From positions 62,001-126,000 of IMG/VR virus record IMGVR_UViG_3300034073_003542: a DNA stretch of 64,000 nt, one strand, 5' to 3'. The notes beneath the pieces were generated by a model. The model had not been told where the DNA came from, made no database searches, and saw only the letters and a program-made list of their open reading frames with translations. The DNA comes from a virus. Numbering within the stretch: position 1 is the first letter of the stretch; every line of letters starts with the position of its first letter. Position numbers and translations under genes: made by a program. This document shows positions 42,369 through 50,148 of this stretch, one piece after another.

Positions 42369-42403
42369 AAAAAAACCAAAGATGTCCAAAAACATCCTTG
42401 GTT
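42369..42403 (-). terminator. Rho-independent terminator after the gene at 42434
   Basis: On the minus strand AACCAAGGATGT pairs with ACATCTTTGGTT (one mismatch) around a 6-base loop, followed by seven bases TTTTTTT/A-rich. It separates the structural gene at 42434 from the promoter box at 42350. Confidence 0.8.
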
Positions 42404-42433
42404 AATTTAATACTCAGTAATTACTAAAAAGAA

Positions 42434-42928
42434 TTAGTAGCTGTCGTTTGTTGGTTCACCGCCAGTAGTATATGTTACTTTTTCGCCACGAGTAGCGTAA
42501 TCAACATAAGTTGATCCGGTAATAGCTTTGTGGAAAGTATCGTCAGCATCAGTTGGAGGAGTTGTCCAGGCGCCCGAATAGATATCCCAGTATCCAGCGC
42601 GAATAGCTGTTGCAACCTTATTGGTCTTAACAGCTTCGATACGATGAACACCCTGAGTTAATTCAGGAACAAGGGCTGGACTAAGAGTTCCAGCATCAAC
42701 ACCACCACGAGTATAAGACATAAGAGGAGCAACTGGATTCGAGTCATCATAAAGAAACTCACCAGCACTATAAGCTTCGGCAATATCGCCTCCATCATAA
42801 ACATACTTATTATCAGGAGCGTGCGCGCCTAAGTCAGTACCGGATAAAATTGCGCTTGTGGCTGGACCAAGTACTGCTCCATTATTGTTGTCAGTTGCGC
42901 CACTACCTAAAGCTGTTGTTGTTGCCAT
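42434..42928 (-). CDS. Probable abundant structural protein, monocistronic
   Basis: 164 residues: MATTTALGSGATDNNNGAVL, Ala/Gly/Thr-rich N terminus, then KYVYDGGDIAEAYSAGEFLY and an ordered C-terminal part (GYWDIYSGAWTTPPTDADD). No enzyme motif. A strong terminator follows and codon use is cleaner (more GC at third positions) than in neighbours, so it may be highly expressed, for example a decoration or major tail component. This is inference from the terminator and composition only. Confidence 0.55.
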   Translation of the reverse strand: MATTTALGSGATDNNNGAVLGPATSAILSGTDLGAHAPDNKYVYDGGDIAEAYSAGEFLYDDSNPVAPLMSYTRGGVDAGTLSPALVPELTQGVHRIEAVKTNKVATAIRAGYWDIYSGAWTTPPTDADDTFHKAITGSTYVDYATRGEKVTYTTGGEPTNDSY

Positions 42929-43005
42929 TTTTTAAACTCCATACGAATATTGTGTTTAGATAAAATACTAGAAAGCATCACTAGTACATTACCCCAAACA
43001 GGAGC

Positions 43006-43671
43006 TTAAACTGAAATTTTATTAAAAAGTTCTAGGCCAGAAGTATAGAAAAATCGCACACCAGAGATATTTGGTGTATTTTTGATGAGTTTTACATGTT
43101 TGTCATTATAAACATTGCCAGTACAAATAGATCTAATATTACTCTTCATCGTTAAAAAGTTGCATGCAATTAAATTATCCTCAACATTATCAAGTGTCGC
43201 CCCACTACTAGTAAAAACCGTATCCAGATTAAACTCCTGCAAAATCTTACAAACTTTATCCAGAGTTTCGTGCTTAAATATCCTATATTCTAGAATATAA
43301 CGAATTCCCACATTTTCTGGCCCACATAATTCTGTGAGAGCTTTAATTTCTTCCCTAAATTTGTCATATTTTCGATTTGTGATAACTTTGGTCGGAATCA
43401 TTAAATCGACGTATTTTACTTTGGCAGAATGTTTGATGATTTGACCCACCATAAATACACGACTTTTCCAATCGGCCAGCCCATAAGGAAAATCTAAGAC
43501 ACACGAAACCGGAATTTTAGCAGGGATGCGGTTTTCCATGAGTTTGATGGTATTTAGACTATAAGGCAAAACCGAAATAGATGTAGCACCATATTTTAGG
43601 GCTTTTGTTATTTCTTCTTGTGTTTCGTGCTCATTTAGCTCATAATTATAGCAAGCATAATCTATTATCAT
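43006..43671 (-). CDS. DeoC-fold protein lacking the catalytic lysines
   Basis: 221 residues with the TIM-barrel signature strands of deoxyribose-phosphate aldolase: VSCVLDFPYG (about 55-64), YVDLMIPTKVITN (about 87-99) with a conserved Asp, GIRYILEYR (about 122-130) and VFTSSGATLD (about 152-161). The Schiff-base Lys and the second Lys of DeoC correspond here to Arg124 and Phe153. An aldolase activity of the usual type is therefore unlikely. It starts 4 bases before the end of the ClpP-like gene. Confidence 0.65.
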   Translation of the reverse strand: MIIDYACYNYELNEHETQEEITKALKYGATSISVLPYSLNTIKLMENRIPAKIPVSCVLDFPYGLADWKSRVFMVGQIIKHSAKVKYVDLMIPTKVITNRKYDKFREEIKALTELCGPENVGIRYILEYRIFKHETLDKVCKILQEFNLDTVFTSSGATLDNVEDNLIACNFLTMKSNIRSICTGNVYNDKHVKLIKNTPNISGVRFFYTSGLELFNKISV

Positions 43672-44384
43672 AATTTGCTCATGTAGTTTTTGATAAAATC
43701 AATATTGGGGAATTTTTTACTACCCAATACACCGTCCGCAAAACCATAATCAACAGCTTCTTCGCTATTCAAGATCCAATCTATTTTTGTTGCCAATTGA
43801 TTAACGATGTGCTTTTTAGCCATCATTTTTTTCCAATTTTTCTCTTTATATATCTTACTGTTAATACACCTTTCAGTAAAGATATTAATCATCTTCTCGG
43901 ATTCCTTCTCGCTCCACTGAACAGAACTTAATACAGCTTTGTGTTCATTTTCAATAGAGATCGAACCATAATGAATTAAAAAGTTGCTGTTTTGGCTCAA
44001 TATTCTTAGATCTGCCCCCTGCAAAATAACGCTACTTGACGATTCAACTTTTCCATACGCTACAATACAAATAGGACTTTTACTTGCACGTATATTGTCG
44101 AATATACCCAGACAGTCTTGCCAATCACCACCAGGCAAGTGCATATGAACAAGAATGGGCGATAAAGAGAGAGTATTTAAATACCGTAAATTTTTTTCAA
44201 AGATAACAGCAGAACGATAATCTACACCCGCCTCGTCTTTATCGTCTGATATATATGAGTGTAAATATATCTCTCTATTAGGAATATCAATATTATAATC
44301 GTGTATATATTGAAATTCTGTTAGACGATCTTCTTTTGATTTTTTGTCTTGCTCTTTTTTAGTTGTATTAGTTTTGTTGGTCAT
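43668..44384 (-). CDS. ClpP/S14-like serine protease
   Basis: 238 residues. After a Lys-rich N terminus the core matches the ClpP fold: ILVHMHLPGGDWQDCLGIFD, IVAYGKVESSSSVILQGAD and FLIHYGSIS, placing the nucleophile at Ser115 (or 116) and His138. In phages such proteases often mature the capsid, but this one lies away from a recognisable capsid gene, so the substrate is open. The gene overlaps the next upstream gene by 17 bases and the DeoC-like gene by 4 bases. Confidence 0.75.
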   Translation of the reverse strand: MTNKTNTTKKEQDKKSKEDRLTEFQYIHDYNIDIPNREIYLHSYISDDKDEAGVDYRSAVIFEKNLRYLNTLSLSPILVHMHLPGGDWQDCLGIFDNIRASKSPICIVAYGKVESSSSVILQGADLRILSQNSNFLIHYGSISIENEHKAVLSSVQWSEKESEKMINIFTERCINSKIYKEKNWKKMMAKKHIVNQLATKIDWILNSEEAVDYGFADGVLGSKKFPNIDFIKNYMSKL

Positions 44385-44814
44385 GAAAGTTATTTATTCG
44401 TTGTTGGATATCTGTCATCACCTCTTTATCTGCAAAACACTTACCAATACCAATTCTAAATCTATAACGGGTAAAAGGGTCTAAGATTTCAACGCCAGGA
44501 CATTCTTCAATAATATCTAATACGTTTTGGGATATATTAAAGTTAGTATGCCCAACCCAAAAATTAAAAATCTTACTAGAAGAAGTATGTTCGTTATACG
44601 GAATAATGCCCATAGGAGTCTGAATAACTCGCACTTGTTTTGGCATATGTTTTTCTATACGTTCCTCAAATATCATTGAGGCTTCGCTATCATCATCGTC
44701 ACCGTATTGATTCCATTTGACCTCGCCCGTATCTTCTCCAAACGGATCAACCCATTTTTCCCATTTTATCGTGGGATTTGTGGGACTATCATCGTCTATG
44801 TCATTTTGGTACAT
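44368..44814 (-). CDS. Unknown acidic protein
   Basis: 148 residues with a strongly acidic N terminus (IDDDSPTNP, DDDDSEAS) and an ordered C-terminal half (FNFWVGHTNFNISQNVLDII, then YRFRIGIGKCFADKEV). No family recognised. It overlaps the ClpP-like gene by 17 bases, which suggests coupled expression with the protease. Confidence 0.55.
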   Translation of the reverse strand: MYQNDIDDDSPTNPTIKWEKWVDPFGEDTGEVKWNQYGDDDDSEASMIFEERIEKHMPKQVRVIQTPMGIIPYNEHTSSSKIFNFWVGHTNFNISQNVLDIIEECPGVEILDPFTRYRFRIGIGKCFADKEVMTDIQQRINNFHDQQN

Positions 44815-44815
44815 A

Positions 44816-45220
44816 TTATTCCCTTTTTGAGAAATCTGTGGGTCGAACCACAGGAGTATTTTTATTTATTGATCGATTATGTCTGGCTTTATGCAACTCT
44901 TCCCATGTTGCTATGATTGTCATAACCTTATCTTTTACCGGAGGACTATTAATTGCGATATCTTTTAAGGTCGCTAACATAGAAGAAAAATATAAACCAG
45001 CATTCAAACTATCTATCATATCTGCAAAAGCAACCATTCTGTTTGGATCATTATCGTCTTGAATAACAATCTTAATATATGGCTCATTAGTATCAGGAGT
45101 TATGCAAAGCACGATGTGGTCGCCCATTTCTTCGTCTTTGAGTTCTGGTTTTTGGGGAGTTTCAACAACTGTATTATTGTTAATTAGCTCTTTCAGTTTT
45201 GTCCATAATTTGTTTATCAT
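44816..45220 (-). CDS. Unknown protein
   Basis: 134 residues. The N terminus is basic (MINKLWTKLKELINNN), the centre contains a beta-type segment (HIVLCITPDTNEPYIKIVIQ) and the C terminus is helical. No family recognised. It starts 4 bases inside the upstream gene and ends 1 base before the acidic-protein gene, so it is part of the same short operon. Confidence 0.55.
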   Translation of the reverse strand: MINKLWTKLKELINNNTVVETPQKPELKDEEMGDHIVLCITPDTNEPYIKIVIQDDNDPNRMVAFADMIDSLNAGLYFSSMLATLKDIAINSPPVKDKVMTIIATWEELHKARHNRSINKNTPVVRPTDFSKRE

Positions 45221-45606
45221 TGCAGTTTTTGTGTGACCTCTAATAGAATGTGACTATGAGTATTAGGTACATGATAATTGAACTCAATCCAATGAACATT
45301 ATTAAGGTTTTGACTTTTGGGCGTTAATAGTCCGTGTATAATATATAGAGTATTTTCTTCTTCACTAATTTGTGGTAATCTATTCTTTATTGAGATAAGT
45401 TGTGAAATTAGTTCCAGGTCGCTGATAAATATATATTCTTTGAGTTTTTGGGCGATATACATAACAGGATTATCAAAATACTCGTCAGACACTTCCAATA
45501 AAGGTAGTTCAATTTCGTCAGATTTTGTTGATAAAACAAACTGTTTATTCTTGGCAATATCTGTTGCTAATAATACACAAGCTATTTTTGTGTTATGATT
45601 TTCCAT
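45217..45606 (-). CDS. Possible Nudix-related or unknown protein
   Basis: 129 residues. The opening KIACVLLATDIAKNKQFVLS then EIELPLLEV recalls the first strands of a Nudix fold, but the Nudix box (G-x5-E-x7-RE) is absent, so no catalytic function is claimed. It is the first gene of the 43-45.6 kb operon and has AGGAGCTAA before its ATG and a sigma-70-like promoter upstream. Confidence 0.5.
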   Translation of the reverse strand: MENHNTKIACVLLATDIAKNKQFVLSTKSDEIELPLLEVSDEYFDNPVMYIAQKLKEYIFISDLELISQLISIKNRLPQISEEENTLYIIHGLLTPKSQNLNNVHWIEFNYHVPNTHSHILLEVTQKLQ

Positions 45607-45636
45607 TTAGCTCCTCTTCATTTCGATTTACAATTT

Positions 45637-45665
45637 ATGATAGGTCATTCTGAAAGTAAATGCAA
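45637..45665 (-). promoter_or_regulatory. Sigma-70-like promoter upstream of the gene at 45606
   Basis: TTGCAT (45660-45665) and TATCAT (45637-45642) with a 17-base spacer, 31 bases upstream of the ATG. Two mismatches to consensus overall, so weaker than the other host-type promoters. Confidence 0.45.
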
Positions 45666-45677
45666 GTTCGTACTTGT

Positions 45678-46016
45678 TTACTTATTGATATTGACTATTT
45701 CTGTATCTTTAAAAAGATGGCTCAATTTTTCTATTTCTGGTTTATCATATAATCTATTTCGGCATTGACACTTAGGACATATCCATTGACCTTCATGCCA
45801 AGTTCTATAAGATCCACCATAACCACACTCTTCTTCATGGGTTTGTTGATCAATGTATGTTAGTTCTCTTATTTCCCAGCCGCGCAAACAATCTATGTTT
45901 CCGCACCTTACCAAAGTGTGCGATAATTTGTCGTTAATAGCTTTATATACTAAATTCAGTTGATCTTGTAAATCTTGTTTTTTAGCTTCAAGTTCCGCTA
46001 GTGTGGGCGTCTTCAT
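45678..46016 (-). CDS. Zinc-binding protein, unknown
   Basis: 112 residues. A coiled N terminus (LEAKKQDLQDQLNLVYKAIN) is followed by two Cys pairs (RCGNIDC and ICPKCQC) plus C65 that could hold one or two zinc ions. No family recognised. It overlaps the upstream gene by 29 bases and precedes the promoter at 45637-45665. Confidence 0.55.
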   Translation of the reverse strand: MKTPTLAELEAKKQDLQDQLNLVYKAINDKLSHTLVRCGNIDCLRGWEIRELTYIDQQTHEEECGYGGSYRTWHEGQWICPKCQCRNRLYDKPEIEKLSHLFKDTEIVNINK

Positions 46017-46413
46017 CTACTTTATTTCTCCTGTCTAATTCGTCTGCAATAATTCTTAGGTCATAGCTAGATAAGCAACTTCCTGTTTCTAACCAATAAG
46101 ACCAAACTCCATCCCCAGGTCGCCTATCTATAGAATTATCTTCTTTGCAGGTTTGTAAAACTCGTTTTTTGTATTCTATATTATTGCATTGTAACTTTGC
46201 TTGATCTAAAGTGTCATAAGTTTCATGTAATTTTTCGTTAATATAAACAGAAAAAATAGGAACAGTTTTATATTTTTCACCAGCATTGACAATAGTATAA
46301 TATGGCTCTATTACTACTTTTTTATCTTCTACGACCAGATATTCTGCGCAATCATAATGACTAAAAGCTCTGTGTTTATATTCACCTATAGTATGCCATA
46401 CTAATCTAGACAT
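45988..46413 (-). CDS. Unknown protein downstream of the NAMPT-like gene
   Basis: 141 residues from the ATG at 46413, which has AGAGG 6 bases upstream; a longer frame extends to 46440 without such support. MSRLVWHTIGEYKHRAFSHY begins a compact domain with VEDKKVVIEPYYTIV and a C-terminal SYDLRIIADELDRRNK. No family recognised. It follows the 53-residue ORF and may belong with it to the NAMPT transcription unit. Confidence 0.55.
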   Translation of the reverse strand: MSRLVWHTIGEYKHRAFSHYDCAEYLVVEDKKVVIEPYYTIVNAGEKYKTVPIFSVYINEKLHETYDTLDQAKLQCNNIEYKKRVLQTCKEDNSIDRRPGDGVWSYWLETGSCLSSYDLRIIADELDRRNKVDEDAHTSGT

Positions 46414-46567
46414 TCCAAACCTCTTGAACAGCCACAACAAAGTGATAATCCGTATTCCAGCTTTGAGAAGGTATTAAAGCTACTGCCTCTAATATATGAT
46501 GTGCTTCTAAATACTCCCAACGTAGTTTATCTGTTTGTTCCTGAATTGTTATTCTGAATTTTCTCAT
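46406..46567 (-). CDS. 53-residue protein coupled to the NAMPT-like gene
   Basis: Open frame starting MRKFRITIQEQTDKLRWEYL and ending HFVVAVQEVWNV. Its ATG overlaps the stop of the NAMPT-like gene as ATGA, and its stop overlaps the next gene, so it is tightly embedded in the operon. The amphipathic pattern suggests a small folded or partner protein. No homologue recognised. Confidence 0.6.
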   Translation of the reverse strand: MRKFRITIQEQTDKLRWEYLEAHHILEAVALIPSQSWNTDYHFVVAVQEVWNV

Positions 46568-48078
46568 ACGATATAAAGTCTCCTACGAATATCTGCCAAG
46601 GTATGATCTACCAACAAATTACCGTCTTGGAATACCGGCACTAGTTCGCCACCCTCTTCTTCTTCGTGTGTTACTTGATCCCGAAGAACATACTCGCCGC
46701 TCACTAAATCAACTCTCAAAAGTCCTCTGGCGGATTTCTTCATCCCGTCATCAGTCACAGGGTCTTTGAAAATTTCTCGTGGCTGTCCGTCCACTTCACA
46801 GTAGGTACTTTTTACAGCAATTCCTAAAGAATCTCTGGTGTTGTAATTGTAGGTATAGGAACCAATCCCAAAGACGATGTTGTTACTGGCAAATCCCTTC
46901 TTAGCAAGACGTTCACAAATTGCTTCTGCTCGTTCTCGGCTAATAGAATCTCCATAGATACAACCGATATGAGGATCAAGTTCCTTGAATCCCTTAGAAT
47001 TGACTTTACCACCAAATACTTCCCAAAGAAGTTCGATGACACCTTTATATTCGGACTCACTATGATTTTGTTTGTAGTAATCTGAACAGTTTTCATATGG
47101 TAATATTGTACCATCATTGGTTCTAGGATTAGTATTTAGCCCACAAACAATATCTACAGGATCGCCGCTATCTGGACGAATAACCATCTTTCCTTCTCTG
47201 CTCAAGATTTTGTCCTTGAGTTTTGTGCAGAAGGTCGTGCATACTTGCCATAGGTCGAAAGAATCCGAAACAATACTAACAATACCACTTGGGAATTGAT
47301 CTAGGATTCTATTAAAGGAATCAATTTCTTGTTCTTTTCCGTAGCTTGTCATGACAGAATGTTCGGAAGCCGGGACAGAACTACCAATCAATTCTGTTTC
47401 CATATTGGCGTTGTAGTATTCTTCAAGCATAAATACGCTAGGAATAGTATCAGTACCAGTAAAACTCAGAAGATGACCAGCTTGATTAAACGTACTTTCT
47501 GTGCTAGAACGACCTCTTTGACTAAAATCATGACCTTGCCATTGAACAAAACTACGATCATCACAAGTTTTATCGGCCCAATTTTCAAGAATTTTGCGGT
47601 ATTCTCGGGCGATAGTTGCATTGACACACAAATCCCAAATACACGTACTCATTTGTGTTTCAAGAAAATTTACCAACCAAGCAAAATCGTCATGAGTATT
47701 TGTAATAGTAAAGAAAGGAACCTTTTCTCTTACAAGACTTCCTTCTGGTAAAGCTTTAATCAAAATAGGAAGATGCCCAAGATCATGTAGCTTCTCGATA
47801 TGTTCGGTTGGCATATCGTAGAAACTAAAATGTTTGTGGAAACGCTTGAATTGCTGGACTACTTTTTCTTTTGGTTGTTCAAAAAAGTTTCTGTTCCATT
47901 GACCTAATAGGTATTCTTTAAGATAGTATTGTAATCCGAAGAAAACGGATCTATCTGTTTGCATATGTTTGAAAGAGCGAGGAGTAAAATTAGAATATAG
48001 ACGAGTAATCCCACCTGGATACATTAGGTGGTGAAACTGTTTGTAGGAATCACTATTAAGAATCGGCAAAATTTCCAT
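46564..48078 (-). CDS. Nicotinamide phosphoribosyltransferase-like enzyme (NAMPT/Namat type)
   Basis: 504 residues, the normal NAMPT length. Conserved elements are LNSDSYKQFHHLMYPGG at the N terminus, DFSQRGRSSTESTFNQAGHL (about 184-203), SVPASEHSVM with active-site His240, and IRPDSGDP (300-307), the NAMPT signature around the diphosphate site. The usual reaction joins nicotinamide to PRPP to form NMN; close phage relatives instead use ADP-ribose pyrophosphate to make NAD+ directly (Namat in NARP1). No NMN adenylyltransferase is visible in the window. A consensus sigma-70 promoter lies upstream. Confidence 0.9.
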   Translation of the reverse strand: MEILPILNSDSYKQFHHLMYPGGITRLYSNFTPRSFKHMQTDRSVFFGLQYYLKEYLLGQWNRNFFEQPKEKVVQQFKRFHKHFSFYDMPTEHIEKLHDLGHLPILIKALPEGSLVREKVPFFTITNTHDDFAWLVNFLETQMSTCIWDLCVNATIAREYRKILENWADKTCDDRSFVQWQGHDFSQRGRSSTESTFNQAGHLLSFTGTDTIPSVFMLEEYYNANMETELIGSSVPASEHSVMTSYGKEQEIDSFNRILDQFPSGIVSIVSDSFDLWQVCTTFCTKLKDKILSREGKMVIRPDSGDPVDIVCGLNTNPRTNDGTILPYENCSDYYKQNHSESEYKGVIELLWEVFGGKVNSKGFKELDPHIGCIYGDSISRERAEAICERLAKKGFASNNIVFGIGSYTYNYNTRDSLGIAVKSTYCEVDGQPREIFKDPVTDDGMKKSARGLLRVDLVSGEYVLRDQVTHEEEEGGELVPVFQDGNLLVDHTLADIRRRLYIV

Positions 48079-48121
48079 TATTTTCTCCTGTAAGATTAAC
48101 TCTCTGTCGCCCTATGTTGCT

Positions 48122-48149
48122 ATTATACCAAGTCTGGTGAGTCTGTCAA
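48122..48149 (-). promoter_or_regulatory. Sigma-70 promoter for the NAMPT-like gene
   Basis: Perfect TTGACA (48144-48149) and TATAAT (48122-48127) with a 16-base spacer, 44 bases upstream of the ATG. It would let host polymerase transcribe the gene immediately after infection. Confidence 0.75.
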
Positions 48150-48164
48150 GCCCTGGCTGTGTTT

Positions 48165-48431
48165 CTAGTCCTTTGACAATTCTTCATTAAAGACCCATTC
48201 TGTATACTTGTTGATTTTTTCTCTATCTATTTTAGTATAGTTATCTATTACCCAATTATATTGATCTTTTATTTCTTGTTTAAGGGATTTAATAAAAGAT
48301 TTGGAGCCTCCATATGATACTGCATTCCACACACGAGACAAAGCTAACAAATATTCTTCTGTTTCAGTATTTCGTGATTCGCCAATTTCTTCTAACAAAT
48401 CAACCATTTCTTCTATAGAAACTTTTTTCAT
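48165..48431 (-). CDS. Small helical protein, unknown
   Basis: 88 residues, Glu- and Lys-rich: MKKVSIEEMVDLLEEIGESR, then LLALSRVWNAVSYGGSKSFI and a C terminus ending WVFNEELSKD. No family recognised. It lies 2 bases downstream of the 94-residue gene and upstream of the NAMPT promoter. Confidence 0.55.
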   Translation of the reverse strand: MKKVSIEEMVDLLEEIGESRNTETEEYLLALSRVWNAVSYGGSKSFIKSLKQEIKDQYNWVIDNYTKIDREKINKYTEWVFNEELSKD

Positions 48432-48433
48432 TT

Positions 48434-48718
48434 TTAATATCCTCTTCTTAATTTTTCTAGTCTATCTTTTTCTTGCATTTCTCTTATTAGGTCTATTGGT
48501 GTTTGATTAAATGAATTTTCTGTTTGGACTAAAGCAATTTCAATTATCTCCCAGTTCTCTAGATCTTTTTTAATTCTAGGGTTTATCATTATTTCACGAA
48601 GATGTAGTTTGATGTGTCCTATATGATTCCAAGTTTTTCCTTTGTTAGACCATTGTGGATCATAACCACCCTTACTATATAATCCTGTTTTCTTGTGTCT
48701 AATTTTATAGATAAACAT
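48434..48718 (-). CDS. Small conserved phage protein (YKIRHKKTGLYSKGG type)
   Basis: 94 residues starting MFIYKIRHKKTGLYSKGGYD followed by GKTWNHIGHIKLHLREI. This pattern occurs in small proteins of unrelated large phages; no function known to me. The ATG follows the stop of the two-helix membrane-protein ORF directly. Confidence 0.6.
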   Translation of the reverse strand: MFIYKIRHKKTGLYSKGGYDPQWSNKGKTWNHIGHIKLHLREIMINPRIKKDLENWEIIEIALVQTENSFNQTPIDLIREMQEKDRLEKLRRGY

Positions 48719-48889
48719 TTATTTACTCCAAAATGCTAAATAAGGTAAAGCTAACGGCCATAAAATCGCAAAAACAAAAGGTTTCCACAAATCTTCATTT
48801 TTGCCGCCTAAAATAGCAAGAAAAAGATAAGCAATAAACGAAACAACAACTCCACCGCAATATATGCCTAATAAAAACATACTCATCAT
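48719..48889 (-). CDS. 56-residue two-helix membrane protein between NADAR and downstream genes
   Basis: Open frame starting MMSMFLLGIYCGGVVVSFIA with a second hydrophobic segment FVFAILWPLALPYLAFW. The ATG overlaps the NADAR stop as ATGA and the stop touches the next ATG, so the frame is locked into the operon. It is probably an integral membrane protein. No homologue is recognised. Its position next to NADAR and the PRPP-synthetase-like gene is the main clue. Confidence 0.6.
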   Translation of the reverse strand: MMSMFLLGIYCGGVVVSFIAYLFLAILGGKNEDLWKPFVFAILWPLALPYLAFWSK

Positions 48890-49386
48890 ACTGATTGATC
48901 TTCCAAAAATTTTGGTATAAAATAGTTGTCTCGTATGTCAGTTAGAATTTCGCCCAATAAATTCTGTCCACGCCATTTTGTTGGATCTTGGGCGTCAGGA
49001 TGATTTTCCGCAAGACCGATCCCCCAAATTTTATCGTAAGGGCTTGCTTCTACCAGAAGTGTTTTTGCGGTCATTAAAAGTTGTGCGCGTAAATCTTCAT
49101 TTTGCTCAAATTTAAGGATATTGCCCATACGCACTATACTCTTACAATTCTGTTCCCAAATAACAGCATTAAAATTAACTACTTGTCTACCTAATTGTTT
49201 TTGTTCTCTTGGATCTTCTGACAAAAGAATTAAAGACTCGGTTTTAGAATCACCAAAAAGTCTAGCTTTCTCAGCCATCATAAACTGTTCTGCACAATTA
49301 TATGCACGACCATTTAGATAAAAATTGCTTTTATACCACTGAGAAAAAGGTCCGCTCCAAAAGAAGGTAAATTTGTCGTATTTCAT
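48886..49386 (-). CDS. NADAR-family enzyme (YbiA-like)
   Basis: 166 residues. FTFFWSGPFSQWYKSNFYLN, NCAEQFMMAEKARLFGD, then KIWGIGLAENHPDAQDP and KWRGQNLLGEILTDIR are the hallmark blocks of NADAR/YbiA proteins. Family members are N-glycosidases acting on ADP-ribosyl or phosphoribosyl compounds; some remove ADP-ribose from guanine in DNA. In a phage this fits undoing host ADP-ribosylation defence (DarT1-type) or handling NAD breakdown products. It abuts the PRPP-synthetase-like gene with no gap. Confidence 0.88.
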   Translation of the reverse strand: MKYDKFTFFWSGPFSQWYKSNFYLNGRAYNCAEQFMMAEKARLFGDSKTESLILLSEDPREQKQLGRQVVNFNAVIWEQNCKSIVRMGNILKFEQNEDLRAQLLMTAKTLLVEASPYDKIWGIGLAENHPDAQDPTKWRGQNLLGEILTDIRDNYFIPKFLEDQSV

Positions 49387-50148
49387 TTAAGCTCCAACAG
49401 TGGCTAGAGACACTTCGCCTGTCCGATTAAAAATCCTCTTGATTCCAGCTTCTTCTAGAACCCCAAGTCCCTTAGAATATATTCCGTGACTTGTATATAA
49501 ATAAACCGAAGCCACATCCTTAGAGTATAAGAGCTTTGCGGCCTCAATAAATGTTCGACCTCCATCGCAAATATCATCAATAATTAAAACGCTATGTCCC
49601 GCAAGATCGTATGTTTGTTCAGATATTTTTAGTCCAGTAATTTGACCAGTTAATTGATCTCTTTCTTTATCTAAAACGACTGTGTGAAATCCAGTAGGAA
49701 CGCAATGCTCATAGCGAATTAAACTACCGTGATCTGGATAACAGATAAAGTCGGGTCGAACTTCCCTAAGAACATCGTATATTTCTGATGTTGGCTCAAT
49801 ATCTACAAAATTTGATGGAAGTAAATGTTTAGAATGAGCATCATAAGTATATACGCGATTATAAAAAGGAGCAATAATCTTCAAGAAGGTATTGAGTCCA
49901 AAAGTCGTATCATTTGCAATAGGTTTATCTTGACGACCATAAGGAAGAAACGGAATATATAGATTAGCGTTATGTTGAAGTAAATCTCCCAACTGACAAA
50001 CAGTAACTAATTCATGGTCGCCCTCATAAATCCATTCAACATCACAACGCTTACATTCTAACAATTCATCATCAAGCTTCCACACTTGTTGAGTCTTATC
50101 TGGAAAAATGGTTGGAATAATTTTTTCGCCGTTCAATGTTACTGACAT
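49387..50148 (-). CDS. PRPP synthetase-like enzyme (Prs/Adps type)
   Basis: 253 residues, shorter than bacterial Prs (about 315). NLYIPFLPYGRQDKPI is the ATP-binding region, TYDAHSKHLL matches the D-x-H catalytic segment and VLIIDDICDGGRTF (187-200) is the PRPP-binding loop. Two reactions are possible: ribose-5-phosphate to PRPP, or ADP-ribose to ADP-ribose pyrophosphate as in Adps of the NARP1 pathway. It starts 10 bases inside the end of the glycosyltransferase gene. The partner NAMPT-like gene lies 1.3 kb downstream. Confidence 0.85.
   Translation of the reverse strand: MSVTLNGEKIIPTIFPDKTQQVWKLDDELLECKRCDVEWIYEGDHELVTVCQLGDLLQHNANLYIPFLPYGRQDKPIANDTTFGLNTFLKIIAPFYNRVYTYDAHSKHLLPSNFVDIEPTSEIYDVLREVRPDFICYPDHGSLIRYEHCVPTGFHTVVLDKERDQLTGQITGLKISEQTYDLAGHSVLIIDDICDGGRTFIEAAKLLYSKDVASVYLYTSHGIYSKGLGVLEEAGIKRIFNRTGEVSLATVGA

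Noticed and set aside
45217-45606. Nudix hydrolase
   Set aside because: Only the first strands look similar; the Nudix box is missing, so the call was left as unknown.
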